This document shows positions 32,647-44,172 of a stretch of DNA of 64,000 nt, one piece after another. Below the pieces are notes generated by a model. The model worked only from the letters and a program-made list of their open reading frames with translations. It did no database searches and was not told the origin of the DNA. The stretch is from assembly GCA_033398695.1 (NCBI GenBank), contig CM065803.1:97328001-97392000 (forward strand), given 5' to 3'. The position numbers and the translations under genes are program-made. Each line of letters opens with the position of its first letter. Position 1 is the first letter of the stretch. The stretch comes from Orobanche coerulescens. Lineage: Eukaryota > Streptophyta > Magnoliopsida > Lamiales > Orobanchaceae.

Positions 32647-32731
32647 ACCTTCTCATCCTCCAAATAACGTCCCGAGAATTAGGTCTTGTCAGCCTCCAAA
32701 ACGGCCAAAATTATGAGGTAAAAACAGGTTT

Positions 32732-32920
32732 TCCGCCGCTGCGGGCCGCGGCCCGGTGTAAGTGTGCCGCGGCCCTAGTCACTCTGCTGCCCAGTTTTTG
32801 GGCAAAAATTCAGCACGTGCCGCGCCCCGTAGTGAGTGTGCAGCGGCCCCCGGTACAATTTATGTCGCGTTACTAAGTGTTGTGCCTGTGACGCGGACCA
32901 GCTTCGTGTGACGCGGCCCT
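32732..32920 (-). repeat. GC-rich CCGCGG array in AthE 3' LTR
   Basis: About six imperfect units built on GTGCCGCGGCCC, spaced by 20-45 bases, including CCGCGG palindromes. It is repeated in the other LTR, and a related module lies inside the element at 45955-46110. Confidence 0.85.
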
Positions 32921-33087
32921 ATGCTGAAAAATGACATTTTTTGGCCTGTTTTTCTTCTTTCAAGCTTCAGGACTCTAATTTCCTTCAAAACATGTAAACA
33001 TCATGCATTAGGAGCTCATTTACGCAGAATTAAACCAAAATAAGGATAAAATAATGACAATAAAGCGCACAAAAATAAGATGTAACA

Positions 33088-33102
33088 AATACCCCCAAAC
33101 TT
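33088..33102 (-). other. Polypurine tract of AthE
   Basis: AAGTTTGGGGGTATT on the minus strand abuts the 3' LTR start, the typical Athila arrangement. Confidence 0.85.
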
Positions 33103-34395
33103 AAGCCTTTGCTTGTCCTCAAGCAAAAATCAACTTCAAACAAACTACATGTATCATGGTAAATCGTGCAAATCCATAGCGCTCAACTTATTAATATTAC
33201 CCTGAAAATATCAAAGAATAATATGAATATCGTACTAGTGAGTCACAGTACTGACAATGATTCCTCAAGGAAACCATTTCTAGTGCTAGTCTCAGCCCAT
33301 GAAGATAGTCAAGGCTCAAAGATCAACAAATGTGAAATGAGCCGACCGACAATATGAATGTTGAGGTTATAACAAGCTAACTCGCCTAGTCCCACAGCCT
33401 TGTGACATAAACATAAGAAATGCAGCACAAATGACATTCCCCGGACAGCAATCCCTTTTTATTTAATAACTATTATTATGATTTTGGAACGAGTTAACCA
33501 CTAGGTTTCGACTCCCGGAATGTTTCATCGGAAGAGTCCTAGGGTGGATTTACATTCTCATGTATTAGGGAACCGTTTGACGTAAAAGACACTCATGGGG
33601 CTCATGAATGCTCCTAGTTACTCAGTCTCCCTCTACAGCAGAGAAAAAACTCGAGTATCTTTTTTTTGGCACGTCCAATTTATGGTTGCTGTTTTACGCG
33701 AATGTAAACAACGGGTCATGTGAATACATCCGGTTACTTGGCTTCCTCTCATAGAAGATGCGATTTTTCCGAACAATTATTCTACCTCTTACACATGTCT
33801 ATTAAAGGTTGTCGTTTTACGCGAATGTAAAGTACGGGTTACGTGAATACACCCGGTTACTAGACTCCCCATCCTAGAACATTAAGGTTTCTCATAATTT
33901 TGGGAATTAAAACTGTCCGAACCAATGCCTATTCCTAGGTAGGTACTTAGTTTAATCCTTACAAGGCCAATATTACTAGGCAACTAGCTAAGTGAATAGT
34001 GCAACCAAACATATAGACGATGGCTCGTGTAATGCGAACACTACAAACACGTATGTCTCATTTCCTGAAAGCCAAGGCTACCACAATGATGCAAAAACCA
34101 GACTGAAATGAGTACTCGAGTATAAAATAGCATAATGTTAACTCAACTAGACTTATCCGGTTCTTTAAATAGAAATTAGTATTATATATTCAGTCTTACA
34201 CATGGCTGCACGACATACTCAAGAAATGATAACAATATCCAAAATACCAAAGAAGACAAGCAAGACAAACTAAATAAATTAAAACTAAAAGTACCCCCCC
34301 CCCCCCAAACATGAGAAGTACATTGACCCCAATGGACGACAAATAAGAATAAGCAGTAAAAGACAGGTCAAGTACTCCCCTGAATAAAAGAAAGC
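33103..34395 (-). other. AthE 3' non-coding tail
   Basis: I see no gene. A roughly 60-bp direct repeat (GTTTTACGCGAATGTAAA ... CCGGTTACT) occurs at about 33690 and 33813. A 13-base C run at 34294-34306 followed by AAAC reads GTTTGGGGG... on the element's sense strand, like a second polypurine tract. Confidence 0.6.
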
Positions 34396-34607
34396 TCAGG
34401 CACTAGCATCAGCCTCGTCAGGTGAAGTAGGTGGTGTAGGTGGCATGGTCGGAGGTATGAATGGTCCGTCTGGGTGGAGGATATGGTCCGTCCACACTGC
34501 TAAATACTCCCGATGGTAAGCATCCCTTGCAGCTAAACGCCTCTCAGCACGCCGATTGGCCGATCGAACCTGCTGGTACATCTCACGTCGCACAAGTGTG
34601 ATCACAC
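34396..34607 (-). pseudogene. AthE ORF3 C-terminus, separated by CopA3
   Basis: On the minus strand it encodes ITLVRREMYQQVRSANRRAE ... SPDEADASA and a stop. It is in frame with the part at 44173-45270 once CopA3 and one CACAC copy are removed. The segment is Arg-rich, then Pro-rich (PTMPPTPPTSP). Confidence 0.82.
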
Positions 34608-36580
34608 TGTTGGGATTCGGTGCCTAAAACGAAGGCCCAGCGAAAGCGGTAAAACGAAAATTAATTCGATCCGAATCCCTACGAGGATCGATCGAGCTAC
34701 GTATATACGAATATATAAATGAAAATAAAGAGTCGTAAGAAACTAACCCTCGAAGTCCGTTGATTAAATGGTAACCTTCTCTTGAGCTATTCCCCAAGCT
34801 CTTGAACGATCCAACGCCGAAAGCACCGCGTCTCTACTTGCCACGCGCCGGAGAAACAACCGGAACGACGATCACCTTGCTATCCTCCGAGGATACGGCT
34901 AGAGCTAAGTGATGAAGCTATATATGTAAAGATTACTACACTCTAAGTGTTTTAATCTTACTCTCTCTATATGATTTTCTCTCAATTTTTCTCCAAGAAA
35001 AATGAAGAAGAAAATGAATGAAGAAGATGGAGATAATTGAGAAAATGGTTTTTGTCTCTCTCTCTCAATCTCACTCACGTAGGAAGGCTTACACAAGGAA
35101 TCAAAAGGTGCATGTGAAATGAGATATCTTCTTCCTTTTATTCAACTCTCACTTCAATAATACAAATAATGCCACATTATTTTAAACCCCACAATGTCAT
35201 GTTCTTTCATATAAAATGAAAGCAACAAGACAAGAGGAAAGTGAGTGGAAACAAAGGGGGGCGGATATTATGCAAAAACGGACGAGTTCGGTTCGTTTCG
35301 GACTCCCGTGAGTCCAAACAGATAAATTACGATTCCGTTCCGATGTATTTGTATCGATTAATTAATCCAATTAATTAAACATATCAAATACAAAATAACA
35401 TAATTAATTTCTCCAAGAAATAATTAATTTTCATGAATTAAATTAATCACCCAGTGATATATTTAATTCATTAAGCTGTAAATCAATTTATCCGATAAAT
35501 CAATTTAAACATCCAATGTCCCAAATTTAGATATCCAATATCTAATATTCATAATGAGAGAATTAGCTTGATTCATTCCGTTGTCAATCCTATTGCGCGA
35601 CTCGGTAGGTTCGTCTCAGTCAGCAATGGGAGGAACCAAAGAGTAGTAGCACCACCTAGCCAGCCTGGCGGCCTACACTGTACCCCAACTGAGAACGAAT
35701 GATGGGATCATTCAAGAACCATTCTGTCGTGAATACCAGTATACGTATAAACCCTTCTTTCAAATGTCCCGATCAAGTTATAGGGTCACGGTCAGTCAAA
35801 CCCTATATGTACTTGACGCTATGCATGCGTTAATGCAAATCGAGATCATCGGTATCGTGTATCTAATACAACTAGCTCCAATGCTTTGGCCAAAGACTTA
35901 TGATCTCATCTGCCAATAACCGCATAGGACATATAACCCGCTCACTAACGGGAGAAAGAATTCTATCTTGGTATTCAGTAGGACCTGCTACTTGCCCGTC
36001 AAGATGCACGTCGAGGTTGACCCCCGCCTTCCGGTTTACAGGGTCGAACTACTCTAATGAAAATATTGACATCACAAGCACATCCCTACTAAATCCTCAA
36101 GTCGAAGGTTCACGAATACCTATCACAACCTTTCGATTCCGTCATTGACTGTCCCGGAGTGAAATCCATGTGACGAATCGAGGGTGAGTCGGTTCGAGTA
36201 TACTAATCTAATTAGCATACCTATAACGTGTGCTCCCACTAACCATTAGTGTTCGACAGGCACTCTCCATGTCAAAGAACACGTCATACAAGTCTTCACA
36301 TAAACTTAACGCCCAGTCAAGTTTCATCGACTTGCGAACGATTAAGTATTTGAGCTATAAACCTTTCCAGTGCCGACCCCCTTATCCAATAAAGAGTGGA
36401 ACGTTTTGCTCTCAAATACACGGACTAGTTTCTATATGTTTATTTACGAGTTAGGAATGCCAGTAACTACCAGTAAATAAAGAAACATTCATTTGCCTTA
36501 TATAAATGGTTTACATAATTACAAGTACAATGCCCTCACTCAACAACCTCTGAGTGGCATTCGAGGGCATACTCCTAACA
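34608..36580 (-). repeat. CopA3 3' LTR (1973 bp)
   Basis: TGTTGGGATTCGG to CATACTCCTAACA on the plus strand. The box aligned with the family TATAAATA reads TACAAATA here (35346-35353). Confidence 0.95.
35346..35353 (-). promoter_or_regulatory. Variant TATA position in CopA3 3' LTR
   Basis: TACAAATA on the minus strand, in place of TATAAATA in CopA1, CopA2 and CopA4. The 5' LTR carries the same base. Confidence 0.5.
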
Positions 36581-36591
36581 ATCTCCCACTT
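36581..36591 (-). other. Polypurine tract of CopA3
   Basis: AAGTGGGAGAT on the minus strand, abutting the 3' LTR and five bases after the pol stop. Confidence 0.85.
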
Positions 36592-36595
36592 GCAC

Positions 36596-37163
36596 TCAAT
36601 GCCACACACTATGGTATCTAATACCCATGTTCTCCAGATGACGCTCCAAGCTAGTCTGAGATAGTGGCTTGGTCAGTAGATCGGCGACGTTGTCGGCCGA
36701 GTCTACTCTATGCAGCACAATATATCCCTTGCGAACAAATTCTCTTACGAGATGATACTTCCTCTCAATATGTTTGGTGCTGTTGTGAAACCTCGGCTCC
36801 TTGGCACGTCTTCTGACTCCATCGTTGTCTCGATGCAGTAGACAGCAGGCGGCTCGGACATGGTATCATTTGAAGTTCTCCTAGAAACTTCTTAATCCAG
36901 AACCTTTCCTTGGAAGCCTCCGAGGCTGCTTGATACTCAGCCTGACAGGTGGAATCAGCAGCCGCGCTTTGCTTGGCACTACGCCAAGATACTGCTCCTC
37001 CATTAAGAGAAAATATGTAGCCAGAAGTGGACATCGAGTCGTCCTTCAGTCCTTGGAAGTCCAAATCAGTGAATCCCACCACATCCAAATCTCCACCGCC
37101 ATACATAAGAACCATATCTCTCGTTCTTCTCAAGTACTTGAGAACGTTCTTCTGACGATCCAA
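36596..37163 (-). pseudogene. CopA3 RNase H
   Basis: The frame is entered by a one-base shift relative to RT near 37140-37163. RNase H motifs are LKYLRRTRDMVLMYGGG, FTDLDFQG (the active-site Asp of TDSD is altered to TDLD in the second position), STSGYIFSLNGGAVSWRSAK and CQAEYQAASEA. A second frameshift near 36840 displaces the C-terminal end (ERKYHLVREF, ADPLTKP-like), which ends at TGA 36596-36598. Confidence 0.9.
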
Positions 37164-38314
37164 TGTTCCCTACCTGGGTTTGCCTGAAACCTACTCACCA
37201 CGCTTACAGCATGCGCGATGTCAGGTCTTGTACACAACATAGCATACATGAGGCTACCCACGGCCGAAGCATATGGTATATTACTCATTTCCTTGCGTTG
37301 TTCCTCACTTTGAGGACACATCTTCAAGGTGAGTTTTATTCCATGTTGCATCGGTAGGAACCCTCTTTTAGAATCATCCATCTTAAATCGCTTTAAGATC
37401 TTATCTATATAGAGGGCTTGGGAAAGGCCTATTGTTCTCTTCGCTCTATCCCGGTAGAGTCGAATACCAAGAATATAGGTTGCTTCTCCCAAGTCTTTCA
37501 TGGAGAAATTACTCGAAAGCCAAGCTTTCACAGAACTAAGCATTCCCACATCATTTCCTATTAGTAGAATGTCATCTACATATAGTACTAAGAATGCGAT
37601 CTTGCTCCCACTAACCCTCTTGTATACACAAGGTTCCTCTTCATTTTGCATGAAATCAAACTCTTTGATTGCCTCGTCAAAACGAAGGTTCCAACTACGC
37701 GACGCTTGCTTCAGTCCATAAATGGAACGCTGAAGCTTGCACACTTTCTGAATATCGACTTCGGACACAAAACCTTTAGGCTGCTCCATATAGATTTCCT
37801 CCTCGAGGAATCCATTAAGGAAAGCCGTCTTTACGTCCATTTGCCATATCTCATAATCGTGGTAGGCAGCTATAGCAAGCATCATGCGAATAGACTTGAT
37901 CATGGCTACGGGCGAGAAGGTATCGTGGTAATCGATCCCTTCCTTCTGGGTATAACCCTTTGCCACAAGCCTGGCCTTATAGGCGTCAACCTTGCCATCA
38001 CCATCAGTCTTTCTCTTGTAGATCCACTTGTTCCCAATAGGCACTATGCCCTTGGGGTGGTCTACTAGAGTCCAGACCTGATTGACATGCATCGAGTCTA
38101 TCTCAGCTTCCATAGCTTCACGCCATTTCGCGGAGTCTACATCCACCATCGCTTGGTCATAGGTTGTTGGGTCGGTCTCTTGGCTATCACTTGGAACCTC
38201 ATGGAGACCCAGCTCCTCCAAGTGCACAAGCCCATACCTCTCAGGTAAATGAGACACCCTACTAGACCTACGAGGTGGTTGTACTTCTGTTTCAGAAAGT
38301 TCGGTTCCAGTTTC
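37130..38314 (-). pseudogene. CopA3 reverse transcriptase
   Basis: It is in the same frame as the upstream gag-integrase part, separated only by a TAA at 38315-38317. Copia RT motifs are present: WREAMEAEIDSM, WIYKRK, YKARLVAKGY, DYHDTFSPVA, QMDVKTAFLNG, the catalytic YVDDILLIGND, and CTRPDIAHAV. It copies the element RNA into cDNA. It ends at 37130 because of the frameshift into RNase H. Confidence 0.93.
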
Positions 38315-40543
38315 TTACACAGGTGTCTCTCGAGGAGTTTCATTGTATTCTTCTAAGGAAATACTTCTACCTGCTCCGCCTTCCTGAATGAACTCATCTT
38401 CCAGGAAGTGTGCTTGTAAAGCAACAATGATCCTTCGATCTTCGGGCATGTAGAATAGATATCCCATCGTCCCAGACGGGAATCCAATGAAACGTCCCTT
38501 CGCAGAGCTAGCTTCCAACTTTTCCACCTTAGTCTTCTTGACATAAGCGGGACATCCCCAAATCCTAATATGATTAAGACTTGGTTTCCTTCCTTCCCAC
38601 ATCTCATGTGGAGTTTTAGGAACGGATTTGGAAGGACATCTGTTCAAGATATACGCGGCAGTCAGGAGTGCATACCCCCACAGGTAAATCGGCAAGTCAG
38701 TATACCCCAGCATGGAACGGACCATGTTCAACAGGGTCCGGTTCCTTCTTTCTGACACACCATTTAACTGAGGAGTACCTGGAGGTGTTAGTTGTGAAAC
38801 TATTCCATGTTCCTTAAGGAACTCGTCAAACTTCGTACTCATATACTCGCCACCTCGGTCCGACCGAAGTGCTTTGATATGATTACCAGTTTGTTTCTCG
38901 ACTAGGGCCTTGAATTCCTGGAATTTCTCAAAGGCCTCGGATTTATGTTTCATTAAGTATACATAACCATACCTAGTATGATCATCTGTAAATGTAATGA
39001 AATATTGATATTCGTCACGTGCTACTTCCAAAGCACCACATACGTCGGTATGGATTACTCCCAGTTTATCAGCGGCTCTTTGAAATGTCCCTGTGAAGGG
39101 GGACTTAGTCATTTTGCCTTTAAGGCAAGATTCACAAGTAGGAAAGGGATCTGATCCCAATGGACCCATAAGTCCATCTTTTTCCATCTTGTAAACCTTG
39201 GTCTGACCAACATGACCAAGTCTAAGATGCCATTTCAAAACTTGATTGGTTTCATCCCTACCACGTTTTCTAGTCATAGTATTCACAACTACTTTGTTGC
39301 TGAGATTTAGATGATACAATTCATTCAACAATGTAGCAGTACCCACTAGTTTATTTCTAAAATAAATTTTGCAGGAACCATCACCAATGAAAAATGAAAA
39401 GCCTTTTCGGTCCATGACCGGAATGGATACAATGTTTTTGTGCCCCTTGGGCAAAACAAGTACATCTTCTAAAGTCAAAACAAAACCGGATTCTAAACCC
39501 AAAAGAAGTGATCCTATGTTGGTCGCCTCGACACTATGCCCGCTTCCGACTGTGATCATAACTTCTCCAGCTCCAAGCCTCCTACTTTGTTCCAGATCCT
39601 GATTCACGGTACAAATATGAGAACTAGCACCAGAATCCAGTATCCAGGAAGTAGAAAATACAGTAGCAGAACAATTGTTTTCCAAAACTAAAAGTTCTGT
39701 ACCTGAAGTGCCATGAAGAATCGGACAGTCTCTAGCCCAGTGGCCCAGCTCACCGCACTTGAGACAAGCATCCTTCTTCTTCTTGTTCTTTGGAACCATC
39801 GGGGCCTTGCCCTTTCCCTTAAGGTCCTTAGCTTGTGGTCCAGTCCGCTTCTTGGTCTTTTTCTTCTTATTCTTAGACTTCCGAAGTCCAGAAGAAATCA
39901 CAAGTGCAGACTCCTTCATCCGCGAGGTCTTCATCTGAGACTGAGCGGTCACCAGTTTGTTCATTAGCCCAGCTAAGTTACATGCAATCTCATTGCAGTT
40001 GAAGTTCATAACAAACTGTGAGAAGGAATCAGGGAGAGATTGTAGGATAAGGTCGGTTTGGAGAGAAGTATCCATTTTAAAATCAAGAGCCTCCAATCTC
40101 TCGATCATGGATATCATTTTGAGGACGTGTTCCCCAACCTTCTCACCTTCCTTCATCCTTGCACCGAACAGTTGCTTGGATATCTCATATCTAGCGATTC
40201 TCACGTGCTCACCATAAAGCTCGGTTAAGTGAGATAGAATCTGCCTAGCAGAAGTCATTTTCTCATGAGCTCTCTGAAGCTCATTAGACATGGAAGCCAT
40301 CATATACGCACGGACTTTCATGTCATCCTTAACCCACTTTTCGGGGTTTTCAATCTCTTCCTGATTGGCTCGGGTCGGCACAGGAGGCGCCGGAATGTCC
40401 GTCTCCAAGACGTATCCCAGTGCCTCTATACTGAGGACAATCATCAGATTGCGGAGCCAATCCACAAAGTTAGGTCCCATTAAGGTGTTCTTTTCGAGTA
40501 GAATTGCGAGTGGATTCATTGTCATATTGAGATTTGTCTGCAT
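38315..40543 (-). CDS. CopA3 gag, protease and integrase (742 residues)
   Basis: The frame starts MQTNLNMTMNPLAILLEKN. Residues ~20-200 are gag capsid (GPNFVDWLRNLMIVL, LHLTELYGEH-like QILSHLTELYGEH). The zinc knuckle CLKCGELGHWARDC is at 260-273. The aspartic protease has ILDSGASSHIC (Asp 303). The pre-integrase zinc region is HLRLGHVG ... CESCLKGKM (439-476). The integrase core has Asp 500 (HTDVCG), Asp 562 (SDRGGEY) and Glu 598 (GVSERRNRT), a complete D-D-35-E triad. A TAA at 38315-38317, in frame with RT, ends it. Apart from that stop, this half of the polyprotein looks undamaged. Confidence 0.93.
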   Translation of the reverse strand: MQTNLNMTMNPLAILLEKNTLMGPNFVDWLRNLMIVLSIEALGYVLETDIPAPPVPTRANQEEIENPEKWVKDDMKVRAYMMASMSNELQRAHEKMTSARQILSHLTELYGEHVRIARYEISKQLFGARMKEGEKVGEHVLKMISMIERLEALDFKMDTSLQTDLILQSLPDSFSQFVMNFNCNEIACNLAGLMNKLVTAQSQMKTSRMKESALVISSGLRKSKNKKKKTKKRTGPQAKDLKGKGKAPMVPKNKKKKDACLKCGELGHWARDCPILHGTSGTELLVLENNCSATVFSTSWILDSGASSHICTVNQDLEQSRRLGAGEVMITVGSGHSVEATNIGSLLLGLESGFVLTLEDVLVLPKGHKNIVSIPVMDRKGFSFFIGDGSCKIYFRNKLVGTATLLNELYHLNLSNKVVVNTMTRKRGRDETNQVLKWHLRLGHVGQTKVYKMEKDGLMGPLGSDPFPTCESCLKGKMTKSPFTGTFQRAADKLGVIHTDVCGALEVARDEYQYFITFTDDHTRYGYVYLMKHKSEAFEKFQEFKALVEKQTGNHIKALRSDRGGEYMSTKFDEFLKEHGIVSQLTPPGTPQLNGVSERRNRTLLNMVRSMLGYTDLPIYLWGYALLTAAYILNRCPSKSVPKTPHEMWEGRKPSLNHIRIWGCPAYVKKTKVEKLEASSAKGRFIGFPSGTMGYLFYMPEDRRIIVALQAHFLEDEFIQEGGAGRSISLEEYNETPRETPV

Positions 40544-42189
40544 TAAGTATAACAGATTAATTAGTGACTTGTTATATTATGATCTGAGTATAGAATTAAG
40601 GTCCTTTCTATTCTTGTTACCCAGCTCCCACTATTTTATCGGAATAACACACTCCCATGTGAAAACCGGAAGTATCGTCACTCTACTTTATAGTGGCGAT
40701 CGAGTTCTTTATAAATCTTAATAGATGGCAACCGAACAGGTTTCTAGTCTATTAATTTTTATAAAGTGGTGTCCAACACCAACCCATCTAATGGATGATT
40801 CGATCTTCTTTTTCCCCTTGTTCACTCCCCTCAACCTATACGGTTTCTATGGTTCGTGAACAAGTTAAGTTTATACCATCGACGGAAATCAGTTTCACAA
40901 TCAATCTTATCCGCAACCTATCGGTTTCTAGGGATAAAATTTGCTCCAACCGAAGGCATCCAATGCGCTCCCAAGAATTTATCCGTCCTCCCGAACGACT
41001 ACCCCGATAACTCGGAAGCATAGCACATCCGGTTTGGATTTCAATTTCCCGAAAGCTCGATGGAGGGAAGGAAAACCTTGAAACCTTATAAACTTAATAA
41101 TTTGTTGTGGGAGAATTTTCGCGATTAACGTTACACTTTGCACATTAATCATATTAGAGCGTTTGTGGCATTCATACAATATGAAACAACCATTCACAAC
41201 CTAGTTGCTACCAACATGTGGTTCATGGACCGTTCCTAGAAAACAAAAACTCCGTAATCTAATTACAAGTCTTCGTCTTGAATCTTCGTCTTCTCGAAAT
41301 GGATCTTCCTCCGGTCTTCGTCATTACATATAAATTTTACATCGAAATTGCATCCTAGATACAAACATTTCTAGTAAAATAAATAGGCTCAAAACGGCCT
41401 TTACAACCCAATCGAATAAAACGAACCATTCAAAACTAAGTCCACGAACCACATCCCCATTCAAAAGCATTCATCCAATAAATACTATATAAATGGAAAG
41501 CGTAGAGATACATTGATCCAATCAACAATACGAACCGATCCAATCGATTCACACAATCGGTAATATGAAAACGTTCAAAATAATTCGGTCGATTACAAGT
41601 ATTCCAATTAATCAAATTTCCCTTATAAAATGAAGTACCATAAATCATTTTAATCATATTAAATCCAATTTAACATGCGGGAGATTAATTTTCAAGAATA
41701 CACGAAAAAATTGAGCCGAGGCGAAAATGGCCTGCCTGGCCGAGTCACCATCGGCAGCTTTCCGGCAGACAGGCCTGGCATGGACGAGTCACGCTCGGCA
41801 GCTGCCGGCCAGGCACGGCCCGTGTCCCCTGACACGGTAGGGTCTGCCTGCCAGTGGCCTGGGGACTGCTGGACACGGCCCGTGTCACCAGACACGGCCG
41901 AGTCACCCTGGCAGCAACCTGCCCTTTGTCCGAAAAATCGTCCGACGACGATCCGGAGCTCGATTTTCGACCGGATATCCAATATCAATATTTTTCAACA
42001 TTCATATCTTCAATATAAATCATATTTCCCAGAAATTTAAGATTTATATTTAGACATAAACTTACGAAAAATATAATTACAACGAACGTAAAAAATGTAC
42101 CACGATTATGACTAAAATGATTCCAAATCATTCACCATCTAATCGAGCATTCCAAATGCCAATATCGTATATACGATCGCAAGACCTAC
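40544..42189 (-). other. CopA3 untranslated leader with GC-rich module
   Basis: This 1.65-kb leader is collinear with that of CopA2. The module at 41728-41933 begins 257 bases after the primer site. It holds repeated CCGTGTC and GACACGG words able to pair (CCGTGTCCCCTGACACGG, GACACGGCCCGTGTC) and GGCAGCTGCCG-like words. No coding role is supported. Confidence 0.75.
41728..41933 (-). repeat. GC-rich hairpin-prone module in CopA3 leader
   Basis: At least three inverted pairs of GACACGG and CCGTGTC with 1-4 base loops lie between 41820 and 41896. It contrasts sharply with the A/T-rich surroundings. Confidence 0.85.
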
Positions 42190-42201
42190 TCTCTGATACC
42201 A
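42190..42201 (-). other. Primer binding site of CopA3 (tRNA-iMet)
   Basis: TGGTATCAGAGA on the minus strand, 11 of 12 bases matching the iMet complement, one base from the 5' LTR. Confidence 0.9.
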
Positions 42202-42202
42202 C

Positions 42203-44172
42203 TGTTGGGATTCGGTGCCTAAAACGAAGGCCCAGCGGAAGCGGTAAAATGAAAATTAATTCGATCCGAATCCCTACGAGGATCGATCGAGCTACGTATA
42301 TACGAATATATAAACGAAAAGCAAGAGTCGTAAGAAACTAACCCTCGAAGTCCGTTGATTAAATGGTAACCTTCTCTTGAGCTATTCCCCAAGCTCTTGA
42401 ACGATCCAACGCCGAAAGCACCGCGTCTCTACTTGCCACGCGCCGGAGAAACAACCGGAACGACGATCACCTTGCTATCCTCCGAGGATACGGCTAGAGA
42501 TAAGTGATGAAGCTATATATGTAAAGATTACTACACTCTAAGTGTTTTAATCTTACTCTCTCTATATGATTTTCTCTCAATTTTTCTCCAAGAAAAATGA
42601 AGAAGAAAATGAATGAAGAAGATGGAGATAATTGAGAAAATGGTTTTTCTCTCTCTCTCTCTCAATCTCACTCACGTAGGAAGGCTTACACAAGGAATCA
42701 AAAGGTGCATGTGAAATGAGATATCTTCTTCTTTTTATTCAACTCTCACTTCAATAATACAAATAATGCCACATTATTTTAAACCCCACAATGTCATGTT
42801 CTTTCATATAAAATGAAAGCAACAAGACAAGAGGAAAGTGAGTGGAAACAAAGGGGGGACGGCTATTATGCAAAAACGGACGAGTTCGGTTCGTTTCGGA
42901 CTCCCATGAGTCCAAACAGATAAATTACGATTCCGTTCCGATGTATTTGTATCGATTAATTAATCCAATTAATTAAACATATCAAATACAAAATAACATA
43001 ATTAATTTCTCCAAGAAATAATTATATTCATGAATTAAATTAATCACCCAGTGATATATTTAATTCATTAAGCCGTACATCAATTTATCCGATAAATCAA
43101 TTTAAACATCCAATGTCCCAAATTTAGATATCCAATATCTAATATTCATAATGAGAGAATTAGCTTGATTCATTCCGTTGTCAATCCTATTGTGCGACTC
43201 GGTAGGTTCGTCTCAGTCAGCAATGGGAGGAACCAAAGAGTAGTAGCACCACCTAACCAGCCTGGCGGCCTACACTGTACCCCAACTGAGAACGAATGAT
43301 GGGATCATTCAAGAACCATTCTATCGTGAATACCAGTATACGTATAAACCCTTCTTTCAAATGTCCCGATCAAGTTATAGGGTCACGGTCAGTCAAACCC
43401 TATCTGTACTTGACGCTATGCATGCGTTAATGCAAATCGAGATCATCGAGCTGTCGTGTATCTAATACAACTAGCTCCAATGCTTTAGCCAAAGACTTAT
43501 GATCTCATCGCGATAACCGCATAGGACATATAACCCGCTCACTAACGGGAGAAAGAATTCTATCTTGGTATTGATAGGACTGCTACTTGCCGTCAAGATG
43601 CACGTCGAGGTTGACCCCGCCTTAGGTTTATAGGGTCGAACTACTCTAATGAAAATCTTGACGTCACAAGCACATCCCTACTAAATCCTCAAGTCGAAGG
43701 TTCACGAATACCTATCACAACCTTTCGATTCCGTCATTGACTGTCCCGGAGTGAAATCCATGTGACGAATCGAGGGTGAGTCGGTTCGAGTATACTAATC
43801 TAATTAGCATACCTATAACGTGTGCTCCCACTAACCATTAGTGTTCGACAGGCACTCTCCATGTCAAAGAACACATCATACAAGTCTTCACATAAACTTA
43901 ACGCCCAGTCAAGTTTCATCGACTTGCGAACGATTAAGTATTTGAGCTATAAACCTTTCCAGTGCCGACCCCCTTATCCAATAAAGAGTGGAACGTTTTG
44001 CTCTCAAATACACGGACTAGTTTCTATATGTTTATTTACGAGTTAGGAATGCCAGTAACTACCAGTAAATAAAGAAACATGCATTTGCCTTATATAAATG
44101 GTTTACATAATTACAAGTACAATGCCCTCACTCAACAACCTCTGAGTGGCATTCGAGGGCATACTCCTAACA
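42203..44172 (-). repeat. CopA3 5' LTR (1970 bp)
   Basis: Nearly identical to 34608-36580, with several one- to three-base losses near 43505-43625. The TATA position reads TACAAATA (42944-42951). Confidence 0.95.

Larger units (their letters stand above)
31771..33087 (-). repeat. AthE 3' LTR (1317 bp)
   Basis: Aligns end to end with 49145-50452. It contains a GC-rich CCGCGGCCC array (32732-32920) and, on the minus strand, a downstream TATAAAAG (32639-32646). The conserved first base pair TG has mutated to TA at 31771. Confidence 0.93.
34608..44172 (-). mobile_element. CopA3: full-length Ty1/copia element
   Basis: A complete 9565-bp element on the minus strand with perfect target duplication CACAC (34603-34607 and 44173-44177). 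LTRs are 1973 and 1970 bp with few differences by eye (about 2%). It has the iMet primer site, a 1.65-kb leader with a GC-rich module, gag-protease-integrase-RT-RNase H in the copia order, and a polypurine tract. It carries one nonsense mutation and at least two frameshifts. The gag start and long LTRs suggest the Tork/Angela group; this assignment is tentative. Confidence 0.95.
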
